Assembly (NCBI GenBank): GCA_023238725.1
Contig: CM041538.1
Coordinates: 1,625,682 to 1,689,681 of the forward strand
DNA length: 64,000 bases
Direction: 5' to 3'
Origin: Scortum barcoo
Lineage: Eukaryota > Chordata > Actinopteri > Centrarchiformes > Terapontidae
Positions 13,535 through 28,500 of the stretch are shown one piece after another; positions within the stretch are counted from its first letter, which is position 1, and each line of letters starts with the position of its first letter. The notes beneath the pieces were generated by a model that ran no database searches, was not told the origin of the DNA, and saw only the letters and a program-made list of their open reading frames with translations. A program made the position numbers and the translations under genes.

Positions 13535-16500
13535 TGTTCACACTAACTAAAGTCCAAAGTTACAGCAGCAATGCACAGTAGGGGGGTGTGGTCAGTTGTT
13601 CAAGTGCAGTCAATAGGGGGAAATGCATTGTACAGCTCTGGGGAAAAAGCTGTTTTTCAGTCTGCTAGTTGTTGTCTTTATGTTTCTGTACCACTTTCCA
13701 GATGGAAGCGGTACAAACAGTCCATTTCCCGGGTGGGTAGGGTCGGTGGCAATATGTCGGGCCTTCTTCTGCATCCGGCCAGCGTATATTGAGTCCAGGT
13801 CTGGAAGAGGACTTCCCACAATCCCCTGTGCTGTTTTCACCACCCGGGCTAAGTCCTTTCGGTCTTGTGCAGTGCAGCTGCCATACCACACTGCTGCACT
13901 GAGGCAGAGGATGCTCTCTATTGTGGCCCTGTAGAAGTTTGTCAGGAGCTGAGGGGAGAGTCCAGCACGTTTCAAGCTTCCTGAGGAAGAAGAGTCTTTG
14001 TTGAGCCTTCTTTGCCAGGTGAGCTGTGTTCATGGACCAGGTCAGGTCAGATGTGATGTGGATGCCCAGGAACTTGATATTGTTGACACGCTCAACTGCT
14101 TCCCCGTGGATGAGGAGAGGAGCGTGCTCTGTCCTCCTGGACCTCCTGTAGTCCACTATGACCTCCTTGGTCTTGCTGGTGTTCAGAACAAGGTTGTTGT
14201 TAGTGAGCACCACTGAGTAAGGTGCTGGATCTCCTCTCTGTAGTGGGTCTCATCATTGTTTGATACGAGGCCCACTACGTGGTGGTGTCGTCTGCAAACT
14301 TCACGATGGTGTTTGTGGAGTGGATGGCAGAACAGTCACTGGTGAAGAGGGTGAAGAGAGTGAAGAGGGCTGGGCTGAGCACGCAGCCCTGTGGTGTGCC
14401 TGTGCTCAGGACCAGTGTAGAGGATGTGTTGTCCCCGATTCTCACCACCTGAGGCCTGTTGGTGAGGAAGTCTCTGATCCAATGGCACAGCGATGAGGGC
14501 AGTCCCAGGTTGTGGAGCTTCAGTATCAGCTTGTCCGGGATCACTGTGTTGAAGGCTGAACTGAAGTCTACAAATAACATCCTCACGTAGGTGTTAGGAA
14601 GCTGCAGAATGGGTCAGGGCTGTGTGAAGTGCAATGGAGACTGCATCCTCTGTCGATCTGTTCTCCCTGTATGCGAACTGATACTGATCCAGACCAGCAG
14701 GGGATGATGTCTTTGATGTGCTTTAGGACGATCCTCTCAAAGCACTTCATGATGACCACAGGAGTTAAGAGTTGTAGACAGGGCGGTAGTCATTCAGGCA
14801 GGTGACAGCAGATTTTTTAGGCACAGACACAATGATGGAGGTTTTGAGGCTGACAGGAACTGTAGCAAGCTGCAGGGACAGGTTGAAAATGTCCAGAAAA
14901 ACTCCAGAAAACTGCCAGTTGGTCTGCACACAATTTCAGAGTGCGACAGACACCTTATCTGACACTGACCAGACACCTTATCTGGTCCTTCACCTGTTCC
15001 TGATGTTGATTCTTGATTCATGTTGAAGAGCTCACTTGGTGCAGCTGCTTTTCATGGAAGAGCTCAGGACTTGGGGGAGGTGCAGCTGCAGGAGACTTCT
15101 TCCAGAGGCTGATGATGCAGTTCTTCCAGCTGGGGAAGGTTTGTGGGATTTGTTGACAATGAGAAAAACGTAGAATATTACCAGCCTTACCTTTTAAGTG
15201 AATGTCCAGTGATGAGACACTACATTAGTTAACTGAAATGACTGAATGTCATCTGGCAAATCAAAAAAATATTCTTCATGGACACAGTATAAACTACGCT
15301 CAATAATTGTAGGTGGCTGGTGCACAAAAATGCAGACAGACATGTAACTTTTACGCAAACTTGCGTGTGTTTGACCTTGTGTCTGACTGAGGTTTTGTAA
15401 CAGTGAGCTCCTAGAATGTGCAAGACTAGTCTACAGGAAGTCCAGAGCACAGCAGGGTCTCTGTATGGAGAGGGCTCAGGGTGGAGTGGACGGACAGAGC
15501 TACTGCTGAATGACATTCCTCTTGAACAATTTTCCAGTTCGAACAGAGGATCCTCTTTTCTATGGCTATAAAGCACAGTTGTGATCAGAACAAGAGCAGG
15601 ACTTTGGAGATCACGCACTATGTAGGCAGAAAAACGTCTCCGTTAGAAATCAATGGCAGGACTGTGTCCAAAAGACCGTCTATGTAATCTGACTAGCCTC
15701 CCTGATCAGGACATTTGATTACGGGAATAAAGACTTGAAATGTAATTAAAGGTGGACAGTGCACTCTGTTGTCTACAGGAAGAAGTCTTCCTCTTCCCAT
15801 TCTGTGAAATAAGAGCTTAAACTCACTCTGGAGTCACGACAACTAGGTATCCAAACCAAGTCTGTATGTATTCCACTGACATGTGCCTCAACCATGAGAC
15901 AAGAGAGAAAGCAGTCATTTGAAAACTAAATTTATTCACGCAGTATATGAGAAAGACACTTCAAGCATTGTTAGGCAATTGTGCAACTGCAGTTTTAAAG
16001 TGACATCCGACTGTTCATTGGAGTTCAAACCCTGAACATAAACTGCAAAGTGACATTAAGAGTTCACTTTTCTTTACTGGATGTTTGGTTGCTTGCTCAG
16101 CAAGAACAAGATGCAGACTTGTGAGTTGTGGCTGCTGTCTGGCTCTGTCAGTGTCTGATAATCACAGAATGGTGACCGTTACAGCTCCAAGCAGTATTCT
16201 GACAAGTTTAAGCACAGACAGAGGGAGCTGTCATGAAATCAGAAATATAAAATATGATTTTTTCCCTTTTGGTATTTTTAGTCAAAAAAGATTACAGAAC
16301 ATCCTCACATACTTTATAGGACTACACTGGAATCATTTAAGATGTTTCTAGAGTTTTTAGGAAACTCAGTATTAGAGGACTGCTTCTACATGAGAAAATA
16401 CTACAAACTTATTTACATTTCCCAGAAGGACTGAGGAAAAGTAGCTATTTTCAAAATCATAATGTCTCCAGCAGTGATCTAACTAAATGTTACATACATC

Positions 16501-19500
16501 AAATATAGACTCTCTCTTAAATTATTTCATAATTGTGGTGTAATAATGACCCCCTCCAAAATAATGGATGCATTTCTTGATTTATATGAATGAACAGTAG
16601 ATATTACTGGTCTCACTGGCAACATCTCGCTTAAGAACTACGGCTGAAAATGAGCCAGCTGGCTAACACTGGCACATTTACAGACATTTTAAGTAATATG
16701 TGTTGTCCTTATACATAAAGAAATAATAAAGAAGGTTTCTTTATGTGAAACGGTCTCAGTGTATTAAACTACTTTGTCACCAGCAATGCAGTTTGCTACT
16801 TTCCATGAAAGTGTAGTGTTAACTACTAACAGTGACGCAGAGCTTCTTACTTCACTGGCTATTGTTTCCAAGTGGATTCCCCAACACTGCAGATACAATT
16901 CAGAACACACTCCACCTCTAAATTCTAAATTTGGATGGTGGATTACTGTTGGATAGCAGCGCTGCCCTCGTGACTCACCGTTATCAGAAGCCATAAAGGT
17001 AACATTGTAGAGGTTGTTCTTGACGTAGGGAGACTCTCGGTCAAGGATGGCGATGGTGGAAATCCGACCATTAACCGGGTCAATCTCCAGCCAGTTGGCA
17101 GGGTCATACATCTTGGAGTACCTGGATTCAGTCAGAGAGAGACAGCATGAGAAAGCGCCACAGAGAGTCTTCTTTATGTGCTTCCCTGGCTACAGGCCAA
17201 ACAGCTACTGCAGAGCTGATATATGGAGGCTGCAGCAGTCTCATGTGGCAACCACAACCCATTCATTTATTCTCACTGGAAATTATTCGATCTTTAACAG
17301 ATTTAAAAATGATGTAAAAATATATTTATCAGTGGAAATGTGTTGATAATGCTATGTTTTCTAGACTGGGAAACAACCCATAAACAGAATGAAACTCAGC
17401 AAATCCCTGTGACTGGCTGATGAAATGTGTTTATGTAAGAAAGTGTTCAAACATCTGCATTGCAAAAAAAGCAGAAATAGTCCTGTTTCAAATGTGGCAC
17501 ACAGTTCAGAAATAATGTGAATAAACAGGAAAATAACACAGCTTAAACAAAGCAGAGCTGCCAAAAAGCCACCATAAAGAAGCCATGAATAAAGAATACC
17601 ATCCATTTTGTATGTTTTTAATTGGTGAGATAAGGAGTAGAAAGGCACACTTATGAATAAATGTAGGAGCAGCACCAACTACAGAATACAAAGCAACAAA
17701 AAAGAAAAAACAGAAATCTAAATGCTCTCCCTGGTCCGCTCTACAGTGCACAATACACTGGCTTTATGTGTGTGAGTGTGTTTATGCGCTCGCATGTTTT
17801 TGTGAACTCAGTGTGCGTCCATCATTGGCTGTTGCTAGGCTACAAAGATTTCAGCACTACATTTAGAAACAAATAGTGGGATGTAAAAGAAAGAAGGATG
17901 GGGACAAGAAGAAGCAGTCCTGCAGGCTCACTGCGCTCTGCGGTCTGGTTGTTGTTGAGCTGAGCTCAGAGCTGCAGGAAAGACACATTTCCTCCACACA
18001 AGATGTTTTTAGAAAAAAAGTGTTTATCTCAAAATCAGGCTGCAACAGAGAACAGAGTGCTGCCCTTGCTAATTGAGAAGGTAAACGTTTACAATTAAAT
18101 TGTGTTGTTGTATATGGTCCCTAAAGGTTGATTTGTATAGAAGGAAACATCCATATACTCTGCATGTTATGTGTACTTTTCCTTCAAAGCTCATTATATG
18201 TTACATATGTTATGTAATCTCCCCTTATTATATATATATAACTATGTCATCTCTTCATAAAATATATTTACACACATATGACTTTCAGCATTAAGGGTTC
18301 TTCAGGGTGTTCACATGAAGATGAACAGTGTACTGCCCCATCGGAACTGCAGGTCGAATGGTTGAACTCTACATAATCTGTATCTGTTTCTCTGTTGGTC
18401 AGATCACAAATCTGACTGCAGTCCTTTTTTGTACAGTGTATACATTTTGTATACATATTGTACAGTGTCAAATGTGTATAGTATGTGTAATGCAATGTGT
18501 AATTAGGGCCTGTTAATAGCAGCTCCCAAAAACACTAGAAGAAAAACAGCTTAGATACTGCTGAGCAACAACTGCTGAGCTAATGACTAACCATAAATAC
18601 ATTCATGAAACATATTTATGAAGTATGAATGATGCAAATGATTCATTATCAATGCTCTCATTCAGTTGGTGGAACTGATCTGATAAAAGCTACAACAGCT
18701 TGGTGCACCGTCTGTAGATCGCATGTGTTCAACCCACTGGAGCTGTTGCACAACGAGACACAGCAATGGCTAACTGTGGGGTCACTTCAGTGACTGTTAC
18801 CACAGGGACAGAGGAGACAGACACTACAAACATACAGCTGATTACAATTAAATTTGAATTCTTCTTTAAACATCACTTTTCCAGGTCCATGAAGTGACTG
18901 AGTGTGAATGGGGTTAGTGATGGCAATCATTTTACCTGGACTGTGGCCATTCAGAACAGCTATAAATACTCATGCAATCTGGTGAGATGGGACAACATGT
19001 TGAGCAAACTAATGATTTCCCATCACACGACCAACGCCATCCTATCATTCATTCAATCATCTAACCAACCAACCATTTTCTATTCCCTCTTGAGGCTTGG
19101 AGCCTATCACAGTGATATTTAGCAAGACATGACATCAGGACGACCATCCTAAACATACAAACAAGGCAGCCAACGAGTTTTCAAAGCCAAACAGAGGATG
19201 CCAGTCATCTGATCATGTGTTTCATTGCTGAACACCAGACTGAAGTCAAAGAGCAAGACAAGCTAGAGGTAAAGAAGGTCACAGTGCAGGACTGTCAGAG
19301 ACATTATACATGACTTAATATGATTTGAGACAAAAAATAATTTAATCAAAATATATTTCTGAATTAGACCAAGCAGTGTTACATTTGAAAATGTATCTAG
19401 CTAGACATGCCTGTCAGAGGTGTGTTTTTATCATTTTTATATTAGTGTGTATAATATTATTTAGCTATTTCAGCTCTAGTACGGCCATTATGGTGTAAAG

Positions 19501-22500
19501 TCATTGTATTTATCATTTATGATATTTCTGACATGACAAAATGTGGTTTCAGATTATTACCAATAAAATGAGTATTAGTAACGTGGATGTGATAGCAGGT
19601 AGAGGCAATTACTTTACTCACATTACAGTTAGCTCAGGAATTTTAATCTCTCAGTTAACAGTAACTTTTTTAACCTCCAGAATATGGCAGCAATGCCAAC
19701 ATTTTGCAGTCAGGGATCTAGACTCAAATCCTGATATAACAGAATGCATGCTTTTATGCTGTAATAATCGTAGGATCATTGATTTTAATGGGGTCTTTTT
19801 AGTCTATAAGGATGAGTGTTTATCCTAGACTTATTACTTTATGAAGCCAAAATGATTGAAAAATCGCAAATTAAAAAGCCAAAAATGTACTGAATGAGGC
19901 ACAAAGGTGAAAAGACGAAAAGACATGCAGAAGATTTCTTTTCATCTTCTACTTAAACGTGATCAAGATTTAATGATCATACATTTTTTTTATTTTAGCA
20001 CTACAGCTTTTAACACCTGAAGTCTGAACTCAGTAGTTTCAAGTGCGTCTTACCGGACAATTTGTCTCATGAAGCGGTCGGGGTCCTGAGCGGTGAAGGT
20101 GGTGAGCAGAGAGCCAGCAGGCAGACCCTCCTCCAGTTTAATGGACTTGGGGTTGGGGCTGAACTCTGGACTCTCGTTGATGTCCAGGATTCGTACAGAC
20201 ACGGTTGCTGTGGACTGACGAGGCAGGTGGATACCTCGGGCCAGCGGGACCTCATTCTCTGCCTCCACCGTCAGCATGAAAGAACGGGTCAGCTCAAAAT
20301 CTATTGGCTGGACAGAAGAAGGGAAAGATAACAAGACAGTGATGATGATATGGTGCACTGGATGCCAACGGATTTGATCTTGTAGCTAATAATGTTTTCC
20401 AACAGTGCTGTACTGTAACCTTAAAACAAAATATAAAAGAGCAACATTGAAATATTTGAACAAACTTTCTACAAATATTATATAAATGTCAGTCTGTACA
20501 GGACTCAGTTGATCTGATTGGGGGGATTTGTTGCAGTGTTTGGTACAGTATGATCATGTACAGTCTCATCCCTTTTGTTTTAATCCTGGAGTGTGGGAAT
20601 TTAAACATTTGAATTGTCTGATCTAAGGGGTCTCAGATCAAAGTAAGAGGTTCAGAGTTCTGAAATATAAAATGGGGCAAGACCATGTAGGGACTTACAA
20701 AGAATTTATAGAATCTTAAAATGGGGAACCAGTGTAATTTGGCCAGGAGTGATGTGTTCCCTAAGTCAAGTGTTTGTGCCCTCTGTACTAACTGAAGACG
20801 AGCAACTGCAGCATCTTTTAGGCAAGTAAATAATGAATTACAGTAATCGAGGTGAGAGGAAATGAGGGTGTGAATAAGTTATTCAGCTATATTTTTGGGA
20901 AGCATTTATTTGACTTTGGCAATAATTCTAAGTTGCTAATAAGATATAGCAAAACTCTCAACATGCTTATCTTGGCAAATGACTTTTCTACATTCTATGG
21001 TTTATGGTAAAGTCTGAGGTTGACTGATTTCTTTTTTCTTCTTGTCTTTTTCATGACTTGACTTGAATGTCAGAATAAATACAACTGTGACTATTGTTAG
21101 GGGTATTTCACCTTTGACCTAAGAAAGTACCTTTCCCTTACTGACAGGCTTTGTGTTAAGCTAGAGAAAATACTTACATCCTTAAATCCACAGAGAAGAG
21201 ATGAAAATAAGCTGACTTAGCGTTGTCACAAAGACACTGAACTAACCTACCCCTGAAAACCATGCTAACTGAGAGATCACAAACCTATTACAGTTACAAT
21301 CATTCAGGGGATGTGCATGTGACCTGTAGGCAAGATGGCTCTGTAGCACTTTCACTCACGCTCCACTTCCCCTTTTCACAAAGCTAACATAAGGACTGTT
21401 TTTAAACTAATCTTATAATCTTAGTGTACAATGGCTGAAGGAGTGAGAGGCAAACAACAAGAAATGGCAAAAGAACCTCCTGTGGACAGATTTTAGACCA
21501 GCTAACTAGCACTGAAAAAGCAAGTCACTGAATCAAATCACAGTTTACAACATTTAGAAGATGGGACCAGATTCAGTCGGCACAGCAGGCATCAAGAAAT
21601 TTACACGGTATGCTCCAAACTCCATGCTCGAGTTGTGGAAGTTGAAACTGCTGTCAAAATATGGTGAGCTTGAAGCAGTGCTGGCTCAGCGGGAAGACCA
21701 GTCAGGTTGGTACAATATTTGCATCATTGTTGTTCTTGGCTGTCGTGTGGAAAACTTTGCATTGTGGGAGCAGCATGAGAGTAGGTCATTTTTGCTCATA
21801 GTATGATGGTATATATCCAATTACTGACTTCTGTGTTTCTTATAACAATGTGAAGCATTGACTTTTACATTTAGTTTGTCACTGCTGTAAATGGGAACAC
21901 CAGTTGTTCTTCTGATTAAGAGAAGCCTCTCACTGTGATGATTACATGTCCATCCAACACAATCGAGGGAACTGCATTTATTATTATTAGAACATGCTTC
22001 CTGTTACCACCAATAAGCAGTCCCCAAATTGACCATGACTGAAACCTCATAGGTGCTTTCAGACAATCATTTGTTATTTACATTGTTTTCAATGGAGCTG
22101 CACGAAGAGAGAGGAAGCCTGCTGCTCTTGTGATCGCAGCTCTTTGCCACTCTCACAGTCTGTTTGCCTCTCCAGCCATATTCCCAATTCCCCAGGCCCC
22201 TTCACTGCTATTTTTCATCCATCCTCATCATCCACATTTCCTATTTTCCCTATCACCTGACTGCCCCATCCATCTAGTCAGCTGTTTCCACTTCTGCCTA
22301 GCCTTCCCCCACTCATCTGCTCACCTGTATTTCTTTTCCTGATCAGTCTCTCAGTCCATTTAGCAGCCTAATTCCATTTATTCCTTGCTAGACTATTAAA
22401 GTTGCCATGAGCTTTAAACTTTTCTGGAATCCCTTCACTTGGACCTTTACCCAGCTGTCTGTAAACCACTCCACATTATTTGAAATTGGTAATTGAACTG

Positions 22501-25500
22501 TACCTGCTCTGTCGCCTTCATCTGGGTTCAGTGACAGTAACAGTCTGACCATACATGGACCCAGCACATGGAGATTATTCTGTTGAGGATTTTACTGAGG
22601 TAACTGAGGCCATTCACTTCCTTCGTAACTATTCCATGAACATGTCAATTACAGAGAAAGAGGGAGGCCACCTTGGTCAATGCCAGGCAGTGTCTTTAAA
22701 ACATTGGGTGGAAAAAATGCTACCTCAGTGGCAGAGAACTTCATTAACATCCTACATCCCTACATCCCTGTGACCAAGGATCAGTTGACCAGTTAGGAGG
22801 CAACCCTAGCAGTCACATTTTGCAGGCTTTGAAAGCCATTTCCATGGTTTCCATGGCTACTGACATTTTTGGCTTTCTCGGCTGCCCAGCACCACAAAGT
22901 TTTCTTGCCAACATCCAGCAAGACCTGTTGGCTGACCCTGCTGATAACCAGCCGGACATCCTGCTGCCAGCCTCCAGCTTTAACCTCCTGATCCTGATCC
23001 TGGGTCTCAGGTAACCACTGATCTATCTGTCCAGTACCCTGCCCTATCCTACAGATGCAACATCAATTGCCAGCCACCTTTCCTGATTTCAAGCCCAGGT
23101 AGTCCCCCTGAAGACCCCTGACCTGTTCTTCATGCTTTCATACAAAGGAAATGGACTGTTCCAGGCAGTTTTATCTGTACTGGTAACTTTGTATTTGGTT
23201 AAAGCTGCTTTTGTTTGAATGAAAGCTTATTCACCTGCTAATCTGTGTCTACTCCATTTATCTGAACCCTCTAGTGACACTTTATCATAGTTTACTAAGT
23301 AGAAAAATATGTAAATTGTATGGATTGCAGCATATGTAGGATGTGCACATCAGAGAAAGAAAATCAATAAGAACACTCATGGACACATGGACAGAGAATG
23401 ATAAAATAATATATTCAAAATGGCTTCACTTTCAGCCTTTACATATATTTTTGTTCTTTTTGGTATGTGTGTTTGTGGGAGTGAGTGTTGTGCAGACCAC
23501 ATACCTTGACCACAGTGAGCAGGCCCTCGTTGGTGGTGGGGTCAGTGGGGATAGAGAAGCGTCCAGTGGGGTCTCCGGCGATGATGCGGTACACAGCGCT
23601 CCAGGCTGGAGTGTGTGGCTGGTCTTTATCTGTCACTGTCAGGTTAGCTACGATCACATTCACCCTGTTCTCGTGAACCTCCCCGGCGAACTGACAGACA
23701 AAAGACAATAAAAGGATGTGTTAATGCCCTGCAGCATTAATAACAATATGTTACTGTTACTGTAACAGCAGTGAATTAATGCCTTTAAAATGACTGTAAA
23801 CAAATGAGGACACGGTTGAGGTGATTATCTCTGTCACACACCAGAGCTGAATGCCTTTTTTTCCAAAATAAAGCCCACTTTTCCACAAACACATTCTCCT
23901 TTCTGTCCAACCTGTTCAGCTTTAGTGAGGAAGATAAACATATTGGACATTTCAGTTCACTCTTTCACCATCTGTCGCTGCCAATACAAGCTCAGAGAGC
24001 TTCAGTGCAGAATACAAGAACAGTGCCTCACCCCTGTCTGCTGTATTAGAGCGATTTGATTTCCTCTCTGCATGTGTGAGAGTGTGTGTACACCTACTGT
24101 GTCCGGGGTGAATTCAGGGGGATTGTCATTGACATCGGTGATCCTGATGACAGTGGTGGCTGTGTTGGACAGGCCATAGGTGGGATTTCCCTCCATGTCT
24201 GTAGCCTGAATGATCAGTGTGTACTGGGTCACTTTCTGGAAACAGAGAACAAACAGGGTCAACAGCTGTGAGACCTTTTCTAGACTTCAACAAATGCTCT
24301 AGTCCCAATCACCCATTACTTTTTTAGATGAATGTCAAATCTACAATATATTAAAAATGTAACTCTAAATAACTCTAAATCGAAATAAATTTCACAAGAG
24401 TGGAATGTCTCTGTATCAAAGCACCATCATAGGTTCTGTCTCAGTCAGTACTGTTTAACCAGTGTCCAGAGAGCCAATGACTGATTTAACCTCCTGCACA
24501 CATTCAATTACCTGTATAATAACTTTATAGGGAAAATATGATTGGAAAGAAAATCAGCTATCAAAAGTAGACTTTAACACTCATTCACTGTGTTGCAGAT
24601 CAGCTTTCATGCTTCCTTTTATTAAAATGGAAGATTTTAAATTTATGTTTTTATCAATTATACCGATGAAATGAACCTAAACCTTAAACACTAGTAGTAA
24701 ATTGAGCATTCCTTCTTGACTTGAGAAACCAAAAAAAAAACTCCACTCAACATCCATTTAGTTGCTTAGTTGCTGGAGCTTTTGATGCTATCACATTAAC
24801 GTCTATTCCATGTCTGCTTGAGGTTCTTATTTCAAAAGGACGTCAAACTCATTTAAGCCGATGTGGATGAGAAGTCCTGAAAGTGCTCTGACAGATGTAA
24901 AGCTTGAATATCTACAGTTCGATTACAACAGACAAAACTTGCTGATGAATACCATGTGATGATTATTCAAAACTCCAGAACAGGTCAGTAAGTGGACCTT
25001 GAGTGGAGATAGTTTAGTAAATCACTTTAAATCGTCTGGATAAACTCATGGACTGCTGATAACCTGTCTGATTGTGTTTCTTATCCTACTACAAATCACT
25101 GTAATTGTGTCAATGCATTTCTTAAACTCGGCAGTTACACTGTTATCATAAGAGATGGCCAATGACACTAGCACCCAAGTTGAGTATAAAATTTAACCCT
25201 CTGGAGTCCAGGGTATAATTGGCCGTTTTTGACTACTTTTTATTTTGCTTTTATATTTCACCTTAAGAACTGTTTACCATGCCTTGTTTGGTATCATTTT
25301 TTTCAGCACAACCTCTCATGTGTGATTTTACAGTTATTTTTTCATTTTGACATACTGTATTAACACACTGGACCTAAAACCACACAAAAAACATAAAATC
25401 CGAATATAAAAAAGTTAGATTTTGTAATGTGAAAACCACAAACATGTCTAACGAACCATTTTTATAACTTAGAATGCAAATATAAGTTGTAAATTTTCAA

Positions 25501-28500
25501 AAAATCATGTACAAATGTAGCAAATAACAGTTATTTACAACTATTTACATTAAAATGCAGGCAATGCCTCAGGCGTTTTTTTTTGTTCAACTATTTACAA
25601 AACAATCAGGTGTCACAATAAGATGCCACAAATTATTTGTGCCACTGTAAAAAACAGTTCCTGTCCATTACAAGACAGAGGGGCACATCACAAGCCTTCT
25701 TCCAGCACCAAAAACGTGCCAAATGTGACGACAATATTCAGAAAAAAAATATTATACATTATTTATTACAAGTCTGTTTTAATTGGCCAATCAATTTATA
25801 AACGCGTATGTAGTTTGAAGTCCGCATTTTCGACACAAGTTGAAACGGAGACTCTGTGATGCTGCGTTTTGCTTTTTGCTAAATCGGACCTGTAATTTGG
25901 ACGCGTGACCGGCGCGTCCGTCGACTCCAGAGGGTTAATTTCCCATCTTTGACATAGTCTGACAAAATCATCTTAACTCAAGCTACAATACACTTACTAC
26001 TTGTGTTTTCACACTAGCTAATGCACAACCCATATAAGATAAGTCTCATACTTAGGTCACATCATTTTTGTTATGTTTATTTTTTTCATTCTTATATTTT
26101 AACTATCTTTATCTTAGATTCCCTTATTCCCCTATTTCTCTTGTTTTCTTTGTACATAATATTTGAGCATTGTTCAGGGGAGCCTGTGAACAGGAAATTC
26201 ATCGCCAACAAGTGTTTAACTGTAATTGTTGCACATATGACAAATAAAGAACTTAACTGACTTTGAGCTGATTAACAAAAACATAATGATCAGAGGAGAC
26301 AGAAGACTGTAGGATCTACTGAAGAATGTGAGGAGAGCTACAAGCTGTCTTTACACTGCAAGCAACACTGCAGGCTGCACAGACACACAGGCTGAGAAGC
26401 AGCTGCTCCATATGGTTTAGGGGCAAGCAAGCTTACAAAATGTCCACCCAAACACACACACAACAACACACCCACACACACACACACACACACACTCCTC
26501 CTGATCGAGGCCTGCTGCCACAGTGATGATGTCACCAGTCTTGTTGTTAATAGTGAACATGTTGGAGGAGGGGCTCTGGGGATTCTGGGAGAGAATCTTA
26601 TATCGCAGCATCCCATTGGCTGTTTTTGGATCATCCTTGTCCACTGCTGTCACTGTCATCACAAAGGACCCTACAGGGAAACACACAACAAGTCAACACA
26701 GATATGCCAGTAAAGAAGGATTAAATCCACAAGTCACAAGCAAGTGTATCTTTGTGTGTGTGTGTGTACGTACGTGTGTGTGTGTGTGTGTTGTTACCAG
26801 GCTTGGATCCCTCTGGTACAGAACCGTTGAAGATGGTGTGTGTGAACTCTGGTCTGTTGTCGTTCTGGTCGATGAACATTAATGACAATGTCAATGGGGT
26901 TCTCCACCTGATTACCATTCAGGTCCACAGCATGGGCTCGCAACTATATACAGACACACACACACACACACACACACAGTCCCATAAGGTAAGTGACTGA
27001 GTTAAAGCCACCTTTTACACAACTGTGGAGCACTAATTTAGTATTTCTTGATCGCATGCTATTAAAGGGATTACCATCATTAAAAGCAACTACACACATT
27101 CAGTGGGTTGTCACAGAGTCAAAGTCAATATTAAGAGTACAGCAGCAATGCAAGCTTGCTGGTGGAACTGGACAAAAAGTTAAGATGATTCACCCTTTGA
27201 GGAACAGGACCAACCATTTATACAGTACATTATGTCTCATTTTGTGCCAATCCATCAAGAAATGTTTTAAGTCAAGTTAGGAGATCATCCAGTGAGATTC
27301 ATCCTCTGGTTTTCTGAATATATTTGAACAAAACCTTATGGTAATGCAATGCAGAAAATATTGTAACTGCTAGCTGCACACAGCCATATGAGGAGCAGGA
27401 GCACTTCTGAATGAGCTGAGGTTTCATAAACAATGTGCATACACATTTTTCTTATGTGCTTCTGATTCCCTTTCAAGTTATACTTGTTTACAGCCTTTTG
27501 TTCGTCGGGATGTGTTGTGTGGTATGCCCCTGCAAGTGTGAGCCTGGAAGCTACACCATGGAAAATATAATGTAACTAATATAAGCTCAAAGATGGAATA
27601 TCAGAATCATGCAAACTACAATGCTCTGTAAACACTGAAATGTATTTTATGTCTTTGATGTTCCCAATTAAAACAGCAGCCCTATGAGATGTATCTATTT
27701 ACTATAAAATGGTCAGAGATGCTGAATGTAGCTATTGATTGGCCTTGGACCCTTGATCAGTCATTCCTTCACACCATATGAAGCATCTGTATGAGGCTCT
27801 CAAAGAGCCAAAGCCTCCCTCATGAATAAACATGCTGGCCAATCCCAGCTCCTAGCTCTGACAACTACATCCAATCACATGAATATTCATCAGACAGCTT
27901 AAATGCAAATCACCCTGCTGCGACTCCAGATTTCCACTCCCCTGTGAGAGTTGTGTGTGTGCATTCCTACAGATCAAAAGGTTAGACTCTGCTCTCGGAG
28001 GTGTATGTGGCTGTATTAGATAGAGTGAGCAAACACCAAGAGTCTTTCTTAAAGAATTTCTTCTTCATCTCTGTGCATGAGAGAGAATATATCCAGCAGA
28101 AAGTGACAGTGAAGATGAAAATAAAAACAGAGGGATGACATGCGAGGAGTTGACAAAGCCTAGGAGCAGATTTAGCCATCAAGTGAAGCGGGAGGTAAAC
28201 AGTTTGAACTGTACTTCTGTTTTTTCAGGAAAATACACTGTATAAGTGCTGGGTTGGTGTTAAATAGCATATTACATGATTTGAATAAACTTTCAGATTC
28301 AAACACCCATTTGAATCCATCATTTTGTAAGGACCTGAAATTGAAAATTATTTTAAGATTCAAATGACATCCGTAATCACCTTCCATAACCACAACCTAA
28401 CAACAGGATGAGTGGCAGAAAACAAGACTGACTTTCAGATACGTGCGCCAACAAAGAGAAGGTAAAGAGAATCCAGCTACTGACACTGATGCAATCATTT

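Larger units (their letters stand above)
12715..16978 (-). other. cdh2 intron 11
   Basis: 4.3 kb intron containing a 5'-truncated L2-type LINE (about 13345-15140) and a (TAA)n array. The part from 15140 to 16978 shows no recognisable gene or repeat. Confidence 0.8.
24236..26497 (-). other. cdh2 intron 7
   Basis: 2.26 kb intron holding a piggyBac-like non-autonomous element (25197-25934). At its exon 7 end it has a (CA)n array that abuts the abnormal donor. The remainder is AT-rich and featureless. Confidence 0.8.

Noticed and set aside
13623..13934. Plus-strand open frames over the L2 relic
   Set aside because: Antisense shadows of the reverse transcriptase on the minus strand.
22130..22342. 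Open frame rich in Ser, His, Pro and Phe
   Set aside because: Arises from a pyrimidine-rich stretch; no family resemblance and no splice context.
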